This document shows positions 1 through 5,551 of a DNA stretch of 5,551 nt, piece by piece (the stretch's first letter is position 1; the number at the start of each line of letters is the position of its first letter). Position numbers and translations under genes: made by a program. The stretch is taken from positions 1-5,551 of the forward strand of contig SKXH01000057.1 in assembly GCA_007128495.1 (NCBI GenBank). Direction: 5' to 3'. The stretch is from Bacteroidota bacterium (GTDB taxonomy: Bacteria > Bacteroidota > Ignavibacteria > T3Sed10-11). The notes under the pieces are model-generated. The model was given only the letters and a program-made list of their open reading frames with translations, had not been told where the DNA came from and did no database searches.

Positions 1-232
1 CAATAACATCAATCAAACCTGAGTTCATTAGTGCACGACTGATGATAAGAACCGCGGCAACGGTAATTACGGCGGGGTGTGCAAAGCCTGTGAATGCGTG
101 ATCTTTCGGAACTATACCGGCAAGCACCAATAGAAATAATGCGATTAATGCAACAATATCATGACGAACTTTTCCCCATGCAAAGAGAATTAAGGCAATA
201 CCAAGTGTAATAAAGACAATCGTTTGGCCCAT
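1..232 (-). CDS. SLC13-family permease, N-terminal part (cut by left edge)
   Basis: This is the first 77 codons of a membrane transporter read leftwards; the rest lies outside the window. The visible protein has a hydrophobic helix at about residues 4-20, a second at about 25-42 (HDIVALIALFLLVLAGIVP), and then the stretch GFAHPAVITVAAVLIISRAL at about 49-68. That G-F/H-P-A-V-I-T-V-A-A pattern is typical of the large SLC13/anion-permease group, whose longer members often carry TrkA-C domains in the middle. Family members move dicarboxylates, sulfate or other anions with a cation across the inner membrane, but the substrate cannot be told from this fragment. The ATG at 230-232 is chosen because it begins directly ahead of the first helix. 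No Shine-Dalgarno sequence precedes it. It starts 22 bp after the glgX stop on the same strand, so co-transcription with glgX is likely. The family call is fairly secure; the specific function is unknown. Confidence 0.8.
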   Translation of the reverse strand, partial: MGQTIVFITLGIALILFAWGKVRHDIVALIALFLLVLAGIVPKDHAFTGFAHPAVITVAAVLIISRALMNSGLIDVI

Positions 233-254
233 AGGATAGTAAGGTACGATAATT

Positions 255-2384
255 TTACTTTCTTACCAACACCACTATCGCCCTTGCCCCCAGATTAAAT
301 TGTTCCCCGCCTGAGTAAGTATTACTATCATCTTTTTCTTGTTCTGTAGCCGTCGAAATAACTTTCTCCCAGCTCGTCCCATTTCCCATTGAAGGAAGTG
401 TACACTCCACATCTTCATGATGGAAATTCATCCACACAACAAATGTATCATCAACCCGCGGCTCACCTTTTTCATTGTATTCATCGAGCGTATCACCGCT
501 TAAAATAAATCCCAGTGTCTTTGTATCGGATGCCTGCCATTCTTCCTCGGTGATCTCATGGCCGTCAAATCGTAGCCATTGTATATCCTCTGTCTCCGAA
601 TCGTTTATCTTCTCACCCTTTAAAAATTTTCTCCGCCGGAAAGCGGCGTGATCATGCATAAAGTGAATTACTTTTTTCGTGAAATCGAGAAATTCTTTCT
701 TCCGGTCGTCCAGTTCCCAGTCGAACCAGCTAATCTCGTTATCCTGACAATAACCGTTGTTATTTCCCTGCTGTGTTCTGCTCAGCTCGTCGCCGCCGAG
801 AAGCATCGGTACTCCCTGCGATAAAAATAATGTCGTGATGAAGTTGCGTTTTTGCTGTTCACGCAGATTAATGATGTTTTCATCTTCGGTGGATCCTTCG
901 GCGCCGCAGTTCCACGACATATTATTGTCGGAACCGTCTTTATTATCCTCGCCGTTTGCCTCGTTATGTTTCTCGTTATAACTGACGAGATCCTGTAATG
1001 TAAACCCATCATGCGCTGTTACGAAATTGATACTTGCGAACGGACGCCTGCCGTCGCTTTGATACAGATCGCTGCTGCCGGTTATTCTGTATGCCAACTT
1101 CGCTGCCTGATTTTCATCCCCTTTGATCGCCCGCCGTATCGTATCGCGATACTTGCCGTTCCATTCCGTCCAGAGCACCGGGAAATTACCCACCTGATAT
1201 CCGCCTTCACCCACATCCCACGGTTCTGCTATAAGCTTCACCTGCGATATAACGGGATCCTGATGCACAATATCAAAGAATGCCGCGAGCTTGTCCACTT
1301 CGTGTAATTCACGTGCAAGGGCGGCAGCAAGGTCAAAGCGGAATCCATCGACGTGCATTTCATTCACCCAGTAACGCAAGCTATCCATTATAAGCTGCAA
1401 TACCTGAGGATGGTTCACGTTCAGACTGTTTCCGGTGCCGGTATAATCCATGTAAAACCGTTGATCGTCTTTGACGAGATGATAATACACCGTGTTGTCT
1501 ATTCCCCGAAAACTCAACGTTGGCCCCATTTCATTCCCCTCGGATGTATGATTATATACAACATCGAGGATCACTTCAATACCATGACTGTGTAACGTTT
1601 TTACCATTTCTTTAAATTCACGGACCTGTTCGCCGGTATCACCCGAGCTTGCATATCGTGACGTCGGTGAAAAGAAGTTCGTCGTGTTATATCCCCAGTA
1701 ATTACTCAATCCTTTATCGACGATATGTTTATCGTTAAGAAAATCGTGCACCGGAAGCAGTTCAACCGCGGTAACGCCGAGTTCTTTCAGATGATTGATA
1801 AAGGGTTCAGATGCAAAGCCGGCATAGGTTCCGCGTAATTTTTCCGGTATCTCAGGATGTTGTTTTGTGGCACCTTTTACATGCACTTCATATATAACCG
1901 TTTTATGCCATGGTTTTATCGGATGCCGGTCGTTTCCCCAGTCAAATGACGGATCGATGACAACACATTTCGGCATTCCGGCAGCACTATCCTGTTCATC
2001 AAATGAGATATCCTTCTCATCACTGTCAAACTTATACCCGAATACGTGCGTCTTCCAATCAACCTCACCGGCTATTGCTTTTGCGTACGGATCGATAAGC
2101 AATTTATTGTGATTGAAACGATGGCCTTTCTCCGGTTCGAACGGACCATGAACGCGATAGCCGTATAACTGACCCGGTTGAATGCCGGGAAGATATGCGT
2201 GCCATACGTGGGCGGTAACTTCCCTGAGGGGAATTCGCTCTTTTTCTTCCTTATCGTTTTTATCATCGAAGAGACAAAGCTCGACTTTTTCAGCGTTCTC
2301 CGAATACAGTGCAAAATTCACCCCGTTGCCATCCCAGTTTGCACCGAGGGGATAGGGTTGACCGGGTAGTATTTTTCTTGTCAT
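255..2384 (-). CDS. glgX: Glycogen debranching enzyme GlgX (GH13 isoamylase type), complete
   Basis: The 709-residue cytoplasmic enzyme hydrolyses alpha-1,6 branches of glycogen, by family precedent the short branches left by glycogen phosphorylase. Seen in order: an N-terminal CBM48-like domain (about residues 8-105, PGQPYPLGANWDGNGVNFAL), the GH13 barrel (about 160-560) and a C-terminal beta domain (about 580-709). The four GH13 regions are intact: DVVYNH at 274-279, GFRFDLA with predicted nucleophile Asp351, AEPWD with predicted acid/base Glu387, and TAHDG with predicted transition-state stabiliser Asp459. The isoamylase-type signatures FTLQDLVSYNEKHNEANGED after Asp459 and GGDELSRTQQGNNNGYCQDN at 530-549 favour GlgX over branching enzyme or pullulanase. 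The length is within the usual range of about 650-720. By hand count it is acidic (about 115 Asp+Glu against about 75 Lys+Arg). The ATG at 2382-2384 puts the CBM48 motif at the expected distance. No clear ribosome binding site is seen. The upstream leader carries competing hairpins. Confidence 0.97.
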   Translation of the reverse strand: MTRKILPGQPYPLGANWDGNGVNFALYSENAEKVELCLFDDKNDKEEKERIPLREVTAHVWHAYLPGIQPGQLYGYRVHGPFEPEKGHRFNHNKLLIDPYAKAIAGEVDWKTHVFGYKFDSDEKDISFDEQDSAAGMPKCVVIDPSFDWGNDRHPIKPWHKTVIYEVHVKGATKQHPEIPEKLRGTYAGFASEPFINHLKELGVTAVELLPVHDFLNDKHIVDKGLSNYWGYNTTNFFSPTSRYASSGDTGEQVREFKEMVKTLHSHGIEVILDVVYNHTSEGNEMGPTLSFRGIDNTVYYHLVKDDQRFYMDYTGTGNSLNVNHPQVLQLIMDSLRYWVNEMHVDGFRFDLAAALARELHEVDKLAAFFDIVHQDPVISQVKLIAEPWDVGEGGYQVGNFPVLWTEWNGKYRDTIRRAIKGDENQAAKLAYRITGSSDLYQSDGRRPFASINFVTAHDGFTLQDLVSYNEKHNEANGEDNKDGSDNNMSWNCGAEGSTEDENIINLREQQKRNFITTLFLSQGVPMLLGGDELSRTQQGNNNGYCQDNEISWFDWELDDRKKEFLDFTKKVIHFMHDHAAFRRRKFLKGEKINDSETEDIQWLRFDGHEITEEEWQASDTKTLGFILSGDTLDEYNEKGEPRVDDTFVVWMNFHHEDVECTLPSMGNGTSWEKVISTATEQEKDDSNTYSGGEQFNLGARAIVVLVRK

Positions 2385-2396
2385 AATAAATGTACA

Positions 2397-2458
2397 CTTA
2401 CCCGGCGCGTCCGGTAAGAATCAGTCCGAAATCATACAATCTGAAGATGCCGGGCAAG
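2397..2458 (-). promoter_or_regulatory. glgX leader with two mutually exclusive hairpins
   Basis: Read on the minus strand toward glgX, three arms occur: A, CUUGCCCGGC (2458-2449); B, CUUACCGG (2418-2411); and C, GCCGGGUAAG (2406-2397). A pairs with C along ten positions with a single G-U wobble and a loop of 42 nt. B pairs with most of C as an eight-pair hairpin with one bulged G and a five-base loop (ACGCG). Both cannot form at once. Arm C ends 12 nt before the glgX ATG, so either hairpin could affect ribosome access. No T-run follows the stem, which argues against a simple intrinsic terminator. The pairing is seen directly. A regulatory role, and whether the transcript starts early enough to include arm A, are inference. 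Part of it could instead be a leftover terminator of the truncated gene upstream. Confidence 0.4.
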
Positions 2459-2471
2459 TTATTCTCCGAGA

Positions 2472-2720
2472 TTATTTAAATTTCGAAACTATGTTATCAA
2501 GTGTACTTCTGAATTCATTCCACACATTCTCTGCGCCTTCTTTCAGTTCCTCCCAGGACACTTCAGAGGATTCTTTTAATTCGTTTATTTTGCGGTCCGC
2601 TTCTTCTCGTTTCTGCTTTAGTTTCTTTATCTCTTCTTGATATTTTAATTTGGTATCTGCTTCCGCCTTGTCGGCTTTTGCCTCAAACTCGTCGATTTTC
2701 GCAGACCATTCCTTTAAATG
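2472..2720 (-). pseudogene. 5'-truncated coiled-coil protein gene (sll1863-like family), no start codon
   Basis: An 82-codon open frame ends in TAA at 2472-2474 and begins right after an in-frame TAA at 2721-2723. Its first residues are HLKEWSAKIDEFEAKADK, followed by a highly charged, Lys/Glu-rich heptad-like stretch (about residues 10-50) and the ending ESSEVSWEELKEGAENVW...FRSTLDNIVSKFK. This pattern (LxEWxAKIDxxEAKADKA...ELKExSExxWEELKxGAExxW) is characteristic of small soluble bacterial coiled-coil proteins of about 95-100 residues, annotated as stress-response (sll1863-like) proteins. The first dozen or so residues, including the start Met, are missing, and no ATG, GTG or TTG lies near the front of the frame. 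The missing N terminus is not found in another frame upstream, so a single indel is a poor explanation and a real 5' deletion is more likely. It lies on the same strand as glgX, directly upstream of it. The family recognition is from memory of its sequence pattern. Confidence 0.65.
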
Positions 2721-2988
2721 TTAAAAGAATTTAGAAAAGTATTTACGAAAAAGCAATAAACAATCTTATTAATTGTTACTGTAAAACTAACACTCACTTC
2801 GTGTGGAAGGCAACTGAACCCCCGGATTCCGCTGCCAATTCCGTAGTTTCTTCTATCCTCTCGAGGCCTATTTGCTAATAGCGGGAAATATGTCTTGATA
2901 TCCATCAGGATGGATTGAGGTGTTACAACGATGGTAGTAATTGTTGATAATGGAATCCTCCCGGTTAGTACCCTATTAAATTATTTAT
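2721..2988. other. Non-coding stretch, possible gene debris
   Basis: About 270 bp without a supportable gene, lying between the coiled-coil remnant (minus) and the antiporter promoter (plus). The part at 2721-2790 is strongly AT-rich with stops in every minus frame. The part at 2797-2960 is richer in GC and in minus-strand translation gives two abutting short open stretches in different frames: one ending in PDGYQDIFPAISK (TAG at 2868-2870), and one running through ERIEETTELAAESGGSVAF (TGA at 2794-2796). They look protein-like but are far too short to prove anything. A 14-bp palindrome TCCATCAGGATGGA lies at 2901-2914. No tRNA, insertion-sequence ends or direct repeats were recognised. Confidence 0.35.
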
Positions 2989-2996
2989 TATATTTG
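2965..2996 (+). promoter_or_regulatory. Putative Bacteroidota-type promoter of the antiporter gene
   Basis: TATATTTG at 2989-2996 matches the Bacteroidota -7 consensus TAnnTTTG exactly. A weak -33 element (TTAG at 2965-2968, against consensus TTTG) sits 20 nt upstream, close to the usual 19. Transcription would begin a few bases after the box, giving a leader of roughly 20 nt before the ATG at 3026. The surrounding sequence is AT-rich as expected. The -7 match is good, the -33 match is poor, and TA-rich DNA gives chance hits, so this is a tentative call. Confidence 0.4.
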
Positions 2997-3025
2997 TTTC
3001 AAATTACAACATTATTTTAATCCCG

Positions 3026-4348
3026 ATGAATTCTCAAACAAATTACTATAAAGCACAGGAGTTCTTATTTAATGCGGCTCCCGACTTTTTCAAGATAGAT
3101 ATTTACGATGTAATACTGCTCCTCACCGCATTTGTCATTCTTGTTGCAGCGATCTTGCCGCGCCTATTAGCCAAACAACATATTACCGCACCGTTGGTAT
3201 TCATGATCGCAGGAGCAGGTGTTTATTTCCTTCCGATAGATTGGCACTTGCCGGATCTTGTCGATGATTCCTGGTGGCCGAAACGATTAACAGAATTAGG
3301 AGTAATTATCGCACTAACTTCTGCGGGACTTAAGCTCAACAAACCGTTTTCGCGCGAGACATGGCGGATTAGTTGGAGACTGCTTGCTATAACCATGCCA
3401 CTGACTATCGCAGCAAGTGCATTTCTGGGTTGGTGGGCATTGGGATTTGCGCCTGCTGCTGCTTTATTACTCGGTGCCGTAATCGCTCCTACAGATCCCG
3501 TACTCGCGTCCGATGTTCAAACTACGGCACCGAATGCAGAGGATTATTCACCTACCCGCCTTGCATTAACAACCGAAGCAGGGTTGAATGATGGGCTTGC
3601 GTTTCCGTTTACCAACCTTGCTATTGCTGTCGCACTGGTTGGATTGGACCTTTCCGGCTGGTTTGTTGGATGGGTGGTAATGGATGTGTTCTACAAGATA
3701 ATTGCGGGAACACTCATCGGCATTGCTTCGGGGTGGTTATTGGCTGTATTATTTTTCAAGACACCGGTTAAAGGACACCTATCCCGCACGATGACCGGAG
3801 TAGCAGCATTGAGTTTAACATTGTTACCGTATGCATCGGCGGAATTAGCTTCTAGCTATGGCTTCATTGCAGTTTTTGTAGCTGCCTGTATTTTCCGTCA
3901 GCGTGAAGAAGAACATGAATATCAAACTGTACTTCATGATTTTTCAGAGGAGATGGAACGGCTGCTGGTCGCTGTGCTTATGTTTTTTGTCGGGATTTAC
4001 GTGGCATCGGGTATACTTGCATCTGTTTCTATACCGATGGTGATCGTTGCCGTTGTCATCATTTTTATTGTCAGACCTGCGACCGGTCTCATTGGATTAT
4101 ACAAATGCGCTTTACCGCGTCCGAAGCAATGGGTTGTTGCATTTTTTGGTATTCGAGGAATCGGTTCGATTTATTATCTGGCATACGCTGTCTATCACGC
4201 AAACTTTCCCCAAGCACAGGAGATATGTTCGTTAGTTATTCTGATTGTCGTCGTTTCGGTCGCGATTCATGGTCTTTCGGTAAAACCGGTAATGACGATG
4301 TTAGATCGATGGCGTGAAACCGGTCAATTAGAAAGCAACACACATTAA
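3026..4348 (+). CDS. Cation:proton antiporter, CPA1 (NhaP-type)
   Basis: The 440-residue inner-membrane protein has about 12-13 hydrophobic helices from residue 27 to about 418 and only a short polar tail after them. By family it exchanges Na+ (or K+/Li+) for protons, serving pH and salt homeostasis. The ion-binding motifs are visible: APTDPVLASDV at 154-164 with Thr156-Asp157 in the unwound helix, and TEAGLNDGLAFPF at 183-195 with Asn188-Asp189. The Asn-Asp pair is typical of the CPA1 branch, which is usually electroneutral, whereas electrogenic NhaA-type proteins carry Asp-Asp. Further family marks are Arg350 in IVRPATG and FFGIRGIGSIYY at 373-384. The ATG at 3026-3028 is the first in frame and leaves a short polar N terminus before helix 1; the next Met is residue 60, inside helix 2. 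No Shine-Dalgarno is seen. It converges on the P-type ATPase gene, 21 bp away. Ion specificity cannot be read from sequence. Confidence 0.92.
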   Translation: MNSQTNYYKAQEFLFNAAPDFFKIDIYDVILLLTAFVILVAAILPRLLAKQHITAPLVFMIAGAGVYFLPIDWHLPDLVDDSWWPKRLTELGVIIALTSAGLKLNKPFSRETWRISWRLLAITMPLTIAASAFLGWWALGFAPAAALLLGAVIAPTDPVLASDVQTTAPNAEDYSPTRLALTTEAGLNDGLAFPFTNLAIAVALVGLDLSGWFVGWVVMDVFYKIIAGTLIGIASGWLLAVLFFKTPVKGHLSRTMTGVAALSLTLLPYASAELASSYGFIAVFVAACIFRQREEEHEYQTVLHDFSEEMERLLVAVLMFFVGIYVASGILASVSIPMVIVAVVIIFIVRPATGLIGLYKCALPRPKQWVVAFFGIRGIGSIYYLAYAVYHANFPQAQEICSLVILIVVVSVAIHGLSVKPVMTMLDRWRETGQLESNTH

Positions 4349-4369
4349 ATTAGAATTATCGTACTTTGA

Positions 4370-5551
4370 TCATTTACTTATTAAAGAGAAACTTCTCGCT
4401 GCCAGCTTTTCTATTTCTACAACTATCAATACGATTAATCCCGCCGACACAACATACATCCACTTCGTAACTCCAATTGGCGACGTGCCGAATAAGGTAT
4501 TCATAAACGGTGCATAGGTAAAAATCAACTGAAATACGATCAATACACCGATGGCTATAAACACATACATATTCCCGAAGAACTCACGGGTAAAAATCGT
4601 CTCATGAAACTTCCGGCAATTAAGCAGATAAAATACCTGACCGGCAACGATCGTATTGACTGCAATAGTTCGTGCAGTGTCGAGATCCACGTCACCAGTA
4701 CGCATCATTCGATACAGCAATAACGTGAATCCGCCGATTAAAATAGATACATAGAATATTCGCCATAGGAAATATTTACCGAGGAACGGCTCATCAGGAT
4801 CACGCGGCGGTAATTTCATCACCTGCTGTTCCATCGGTTCAAATGCAAGCGAAAGCGCAAGTGTAACCGCGGTAACCATATTAACCCAGAGTATTTGTGC
4901 GGGTGTTATCGGCATGGTGATACCCATAATGATTGCCGCAATAAGTACAAGCGCTTCGGCACCGTTGGTCGGCAGGATAAAGAGAATAGTCTTTCGTATG
5001 TTATCGTATACTGTCCGTCCCTCTTCAACGGCATTGACAATTGTAGCAAAGTTATCATCTGCCAGCACCATCTCCGAAGCATCCTTTGAGACTTCTGTAC
5101 CTTTTATCCCCATCGCAATACCGATATTCGCCCGTTTCAGTGCGGGAGCATCGTTCACACCATCGCCCGTCATTGCACACAATTTGTTATTTTTCTGGAG
5201 CGCTTTTACGAGCCGCAACTTGTGTTCCGGACTGGTACGGGCAAATACATTATATTCCATTGCCGCGTCGGAAAGTTCATCATCACTCATATCTTCAAGC
5301 TCGGCCCCGCTGATTGCTTTTTCGCCGTCATCAATACCGAGGTTCTTTGCAATTGCTTTAGCGGTGATTGCATGATCACCGGTTATCATTATCACACGAA
5401 TGCCTGCTTCTTTACACTCTTCAATTGCATCAAACACCTCGTCACGCGGCGGATCGATAATGCCGATGAGACCTAAAAATACCACATCTTTCTCAACGTC
5501 ATCGTGATCTATAGAATCTGTAGATTCGTTCTCTTCCCGATAGGCGGCAGC
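4370..5551 (-). CDS. P2-type cation-transporting ATPase, C-terminal part (cut by right edge)
   Basis: The last 393 residues of an ATP-driven cation pump are visible and the frame runs open through the right edge. The GTG at 5483-5485 is an internal valine, not the start, since the protein reads continuously upstream (AAAYREEN...DDVEKD). Seen in order (numbering from the first visible residue): GLIGIIDPPR at 27-36, MITGDH at 55-60, FARTSPEHK at 103-111 and the P-domain motif TGDGVNDAPAL at 128-138. Six membrane segments (M5-M10) follow from about 187 to 380. The DKTGT phosphorylation site and the A and N domains lie outside the window. M5 keeps Asn196 and Glu199 (PTNGAE), but M6 reads WVNMVTAVTLALSLAFEP, with Ala228 where Ca2+ pumps have Asp. 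The ion is therefore uncertain: the P2 architecture resembles Ca2+ or Na+ pumps, while the missing Asp argues against a classical Ca2+ site. It ends in TGA at 4370-4372, tail to tail with the antiporter gene. Confidence 0.93.
   Translation of the reverse strand, partial: AAAYREENESTDSIDHDDVEKDVVFLGLIGIIDPPRDEVFDAIEECKEAGIRVIMITGDHAITAKAIAKNLGIDDGEKAISGAELEDMSDDELSDAAMEYNVFARTSPEHKLRLVKALQKNNKLCAMTGDGVNDAPALKRANIGIAMGIKGTEVSKDASEMVLADDNFATIVNAVEEGRTVYDNIRKTILFILPTNGAEALVLIAAIIMGITMPITPAQILWVNMVTAVTLALSLAFEPMEQQVMKLPPRDPDEPFLGKYFLWRIFYVSILIGGFTLLLYRMMRTGDVDLDTARTIAVNTIVAGQVFYLLNCRKFHETIFTREFFGNMYVFIAIGVLIVFQLIFTYAPFMNTLFGTSPIGVTKWMYVVSAGLIVLIVVEIEKLAARSFSLISK

Noticed and set aside
757..2369. 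Several 60-100 codon plus-strand frames and two minus-strand frames inside glgX
   Set aside because: All are shadows of the glgX gene in other frames, without motifs or start signals.
2800..2855. tRNA-like wording on the minus strand (GGAATTGGCAGCGG followed by GGGGGTTCA)
   Set aside because: It resembles D-arm and T-arm sequences, but there is no anticodon arm or acceptor stem between or around them, and the spacing is wrong.
2714..2905. 63-codon minus-strand open frame starting MDIKTYFPLL
   Set aside because: It overlaps the front of the coiled-coil remnant in another frame, has no recognisable motif, and the AT-rich end is low in information. No support as a gene.
2901..2914. Palindrome TCCATCAGGATGGA
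   Set aside because: Six-base arms with a two-base centre cannot form a good RNA hairpin as written, there is no T-run, and one such palindrome is expected by chance. A dimeric protein site is possible but unsupported.
2931..3020. 29-codon plus-strand frame (MVVIVDNGILPV...) just upstream of the antiporter
   Set aside because: It covers the putative promoter, has no ribosome binding site and no recognisable homology; most likely chance.
4386..4397. GAGAA-AC-TTCTC inverted repeat as a terminator
   Set aside because: The five-pair stem has a two-base loop, is AT-rich, and lies inside the ATPase coding region; too weak to call.
4914..5375. 153-codon open frame on the plus strand
   Set aside because: It lies entirely antisense to the P-type ATPase P domain and transmembrane region; its serine-rich, low-complexity translation is the shadow of that gene's codon usage.
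5483..5485. GTG as start of the P-type ATPase gene
   Set aside because: The frame continues upstream to the window edge with family-typical sequence, and the motifs expected before it (such as DKTGT) must lie further upstream.

Overview
The window is ordinary chromosomal DNA from a bacterium. It carries four recognisable protein genes, two of them cut by the window edges, and one gene remnant. Several hints point to the Bacteroidota and relatives (for example Balneolota or Rhodothermota). A TATATTTG box matching the Bacteroidota -7 consensus TAnnTTTG lies upstream of the antiporter gene. None of the three visible start codons of intact genes has a convincing Shine-Dalgarno sequence. The protein sequences read like those of marine or mildly halophilic members of that group. 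This placement is inference from a single window and is only moderately secure.

Layout, left to right. Positions 1-232 (minus) hold the N-terminal part of an SLC13-type permease that runs off the left edge. Positions 255-2384 (minus) hold a complete glycogen debranching enzyme, GlgX, 22 bp upstream of the permease and probably co-transcribed with it. The glgX leader (2397-2458) contains three GC-rich arms that can form two mutually exclusive hairpins. Positions 2472-2720 (minus) hold an open frame coding for an 82-residue charged coiled-coil protein with no start codon, a 5'-truncated remnant. Positions 2721-2988 are AT-rich and contain no convincing gene. Positions 3026-4348 (plus) hold a complete CPA1-type cation:proton antiporter. 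Positions 4370-5551 (minus) hold the C-terminal part of a P2-type cation-transporting ATPase that runs off the right edge, convergent with the antiporter and only 21 bp away.

How the genes may work together. GlgX trims the alpha-1,6 branches left after phosphorylase action during glycogen use. The antiporter and the P-type ATPase both move cations across the inner membrane, so that half of the window looks like an ion-homeostasis neighbourhood. The two are convergent and therefore not in one operon, so any functional link is inference. The SLC13-type permease has unknown substrate.

I did not find an undescribed multi-gene system here. The points most worth a second look are the alternative-hairpin leader of glgX, the start-less coiled-coil remnant next to a stretch of possible gene debris, and the replacement of a key M6 aspartate by alanine in the P-type ATPase.
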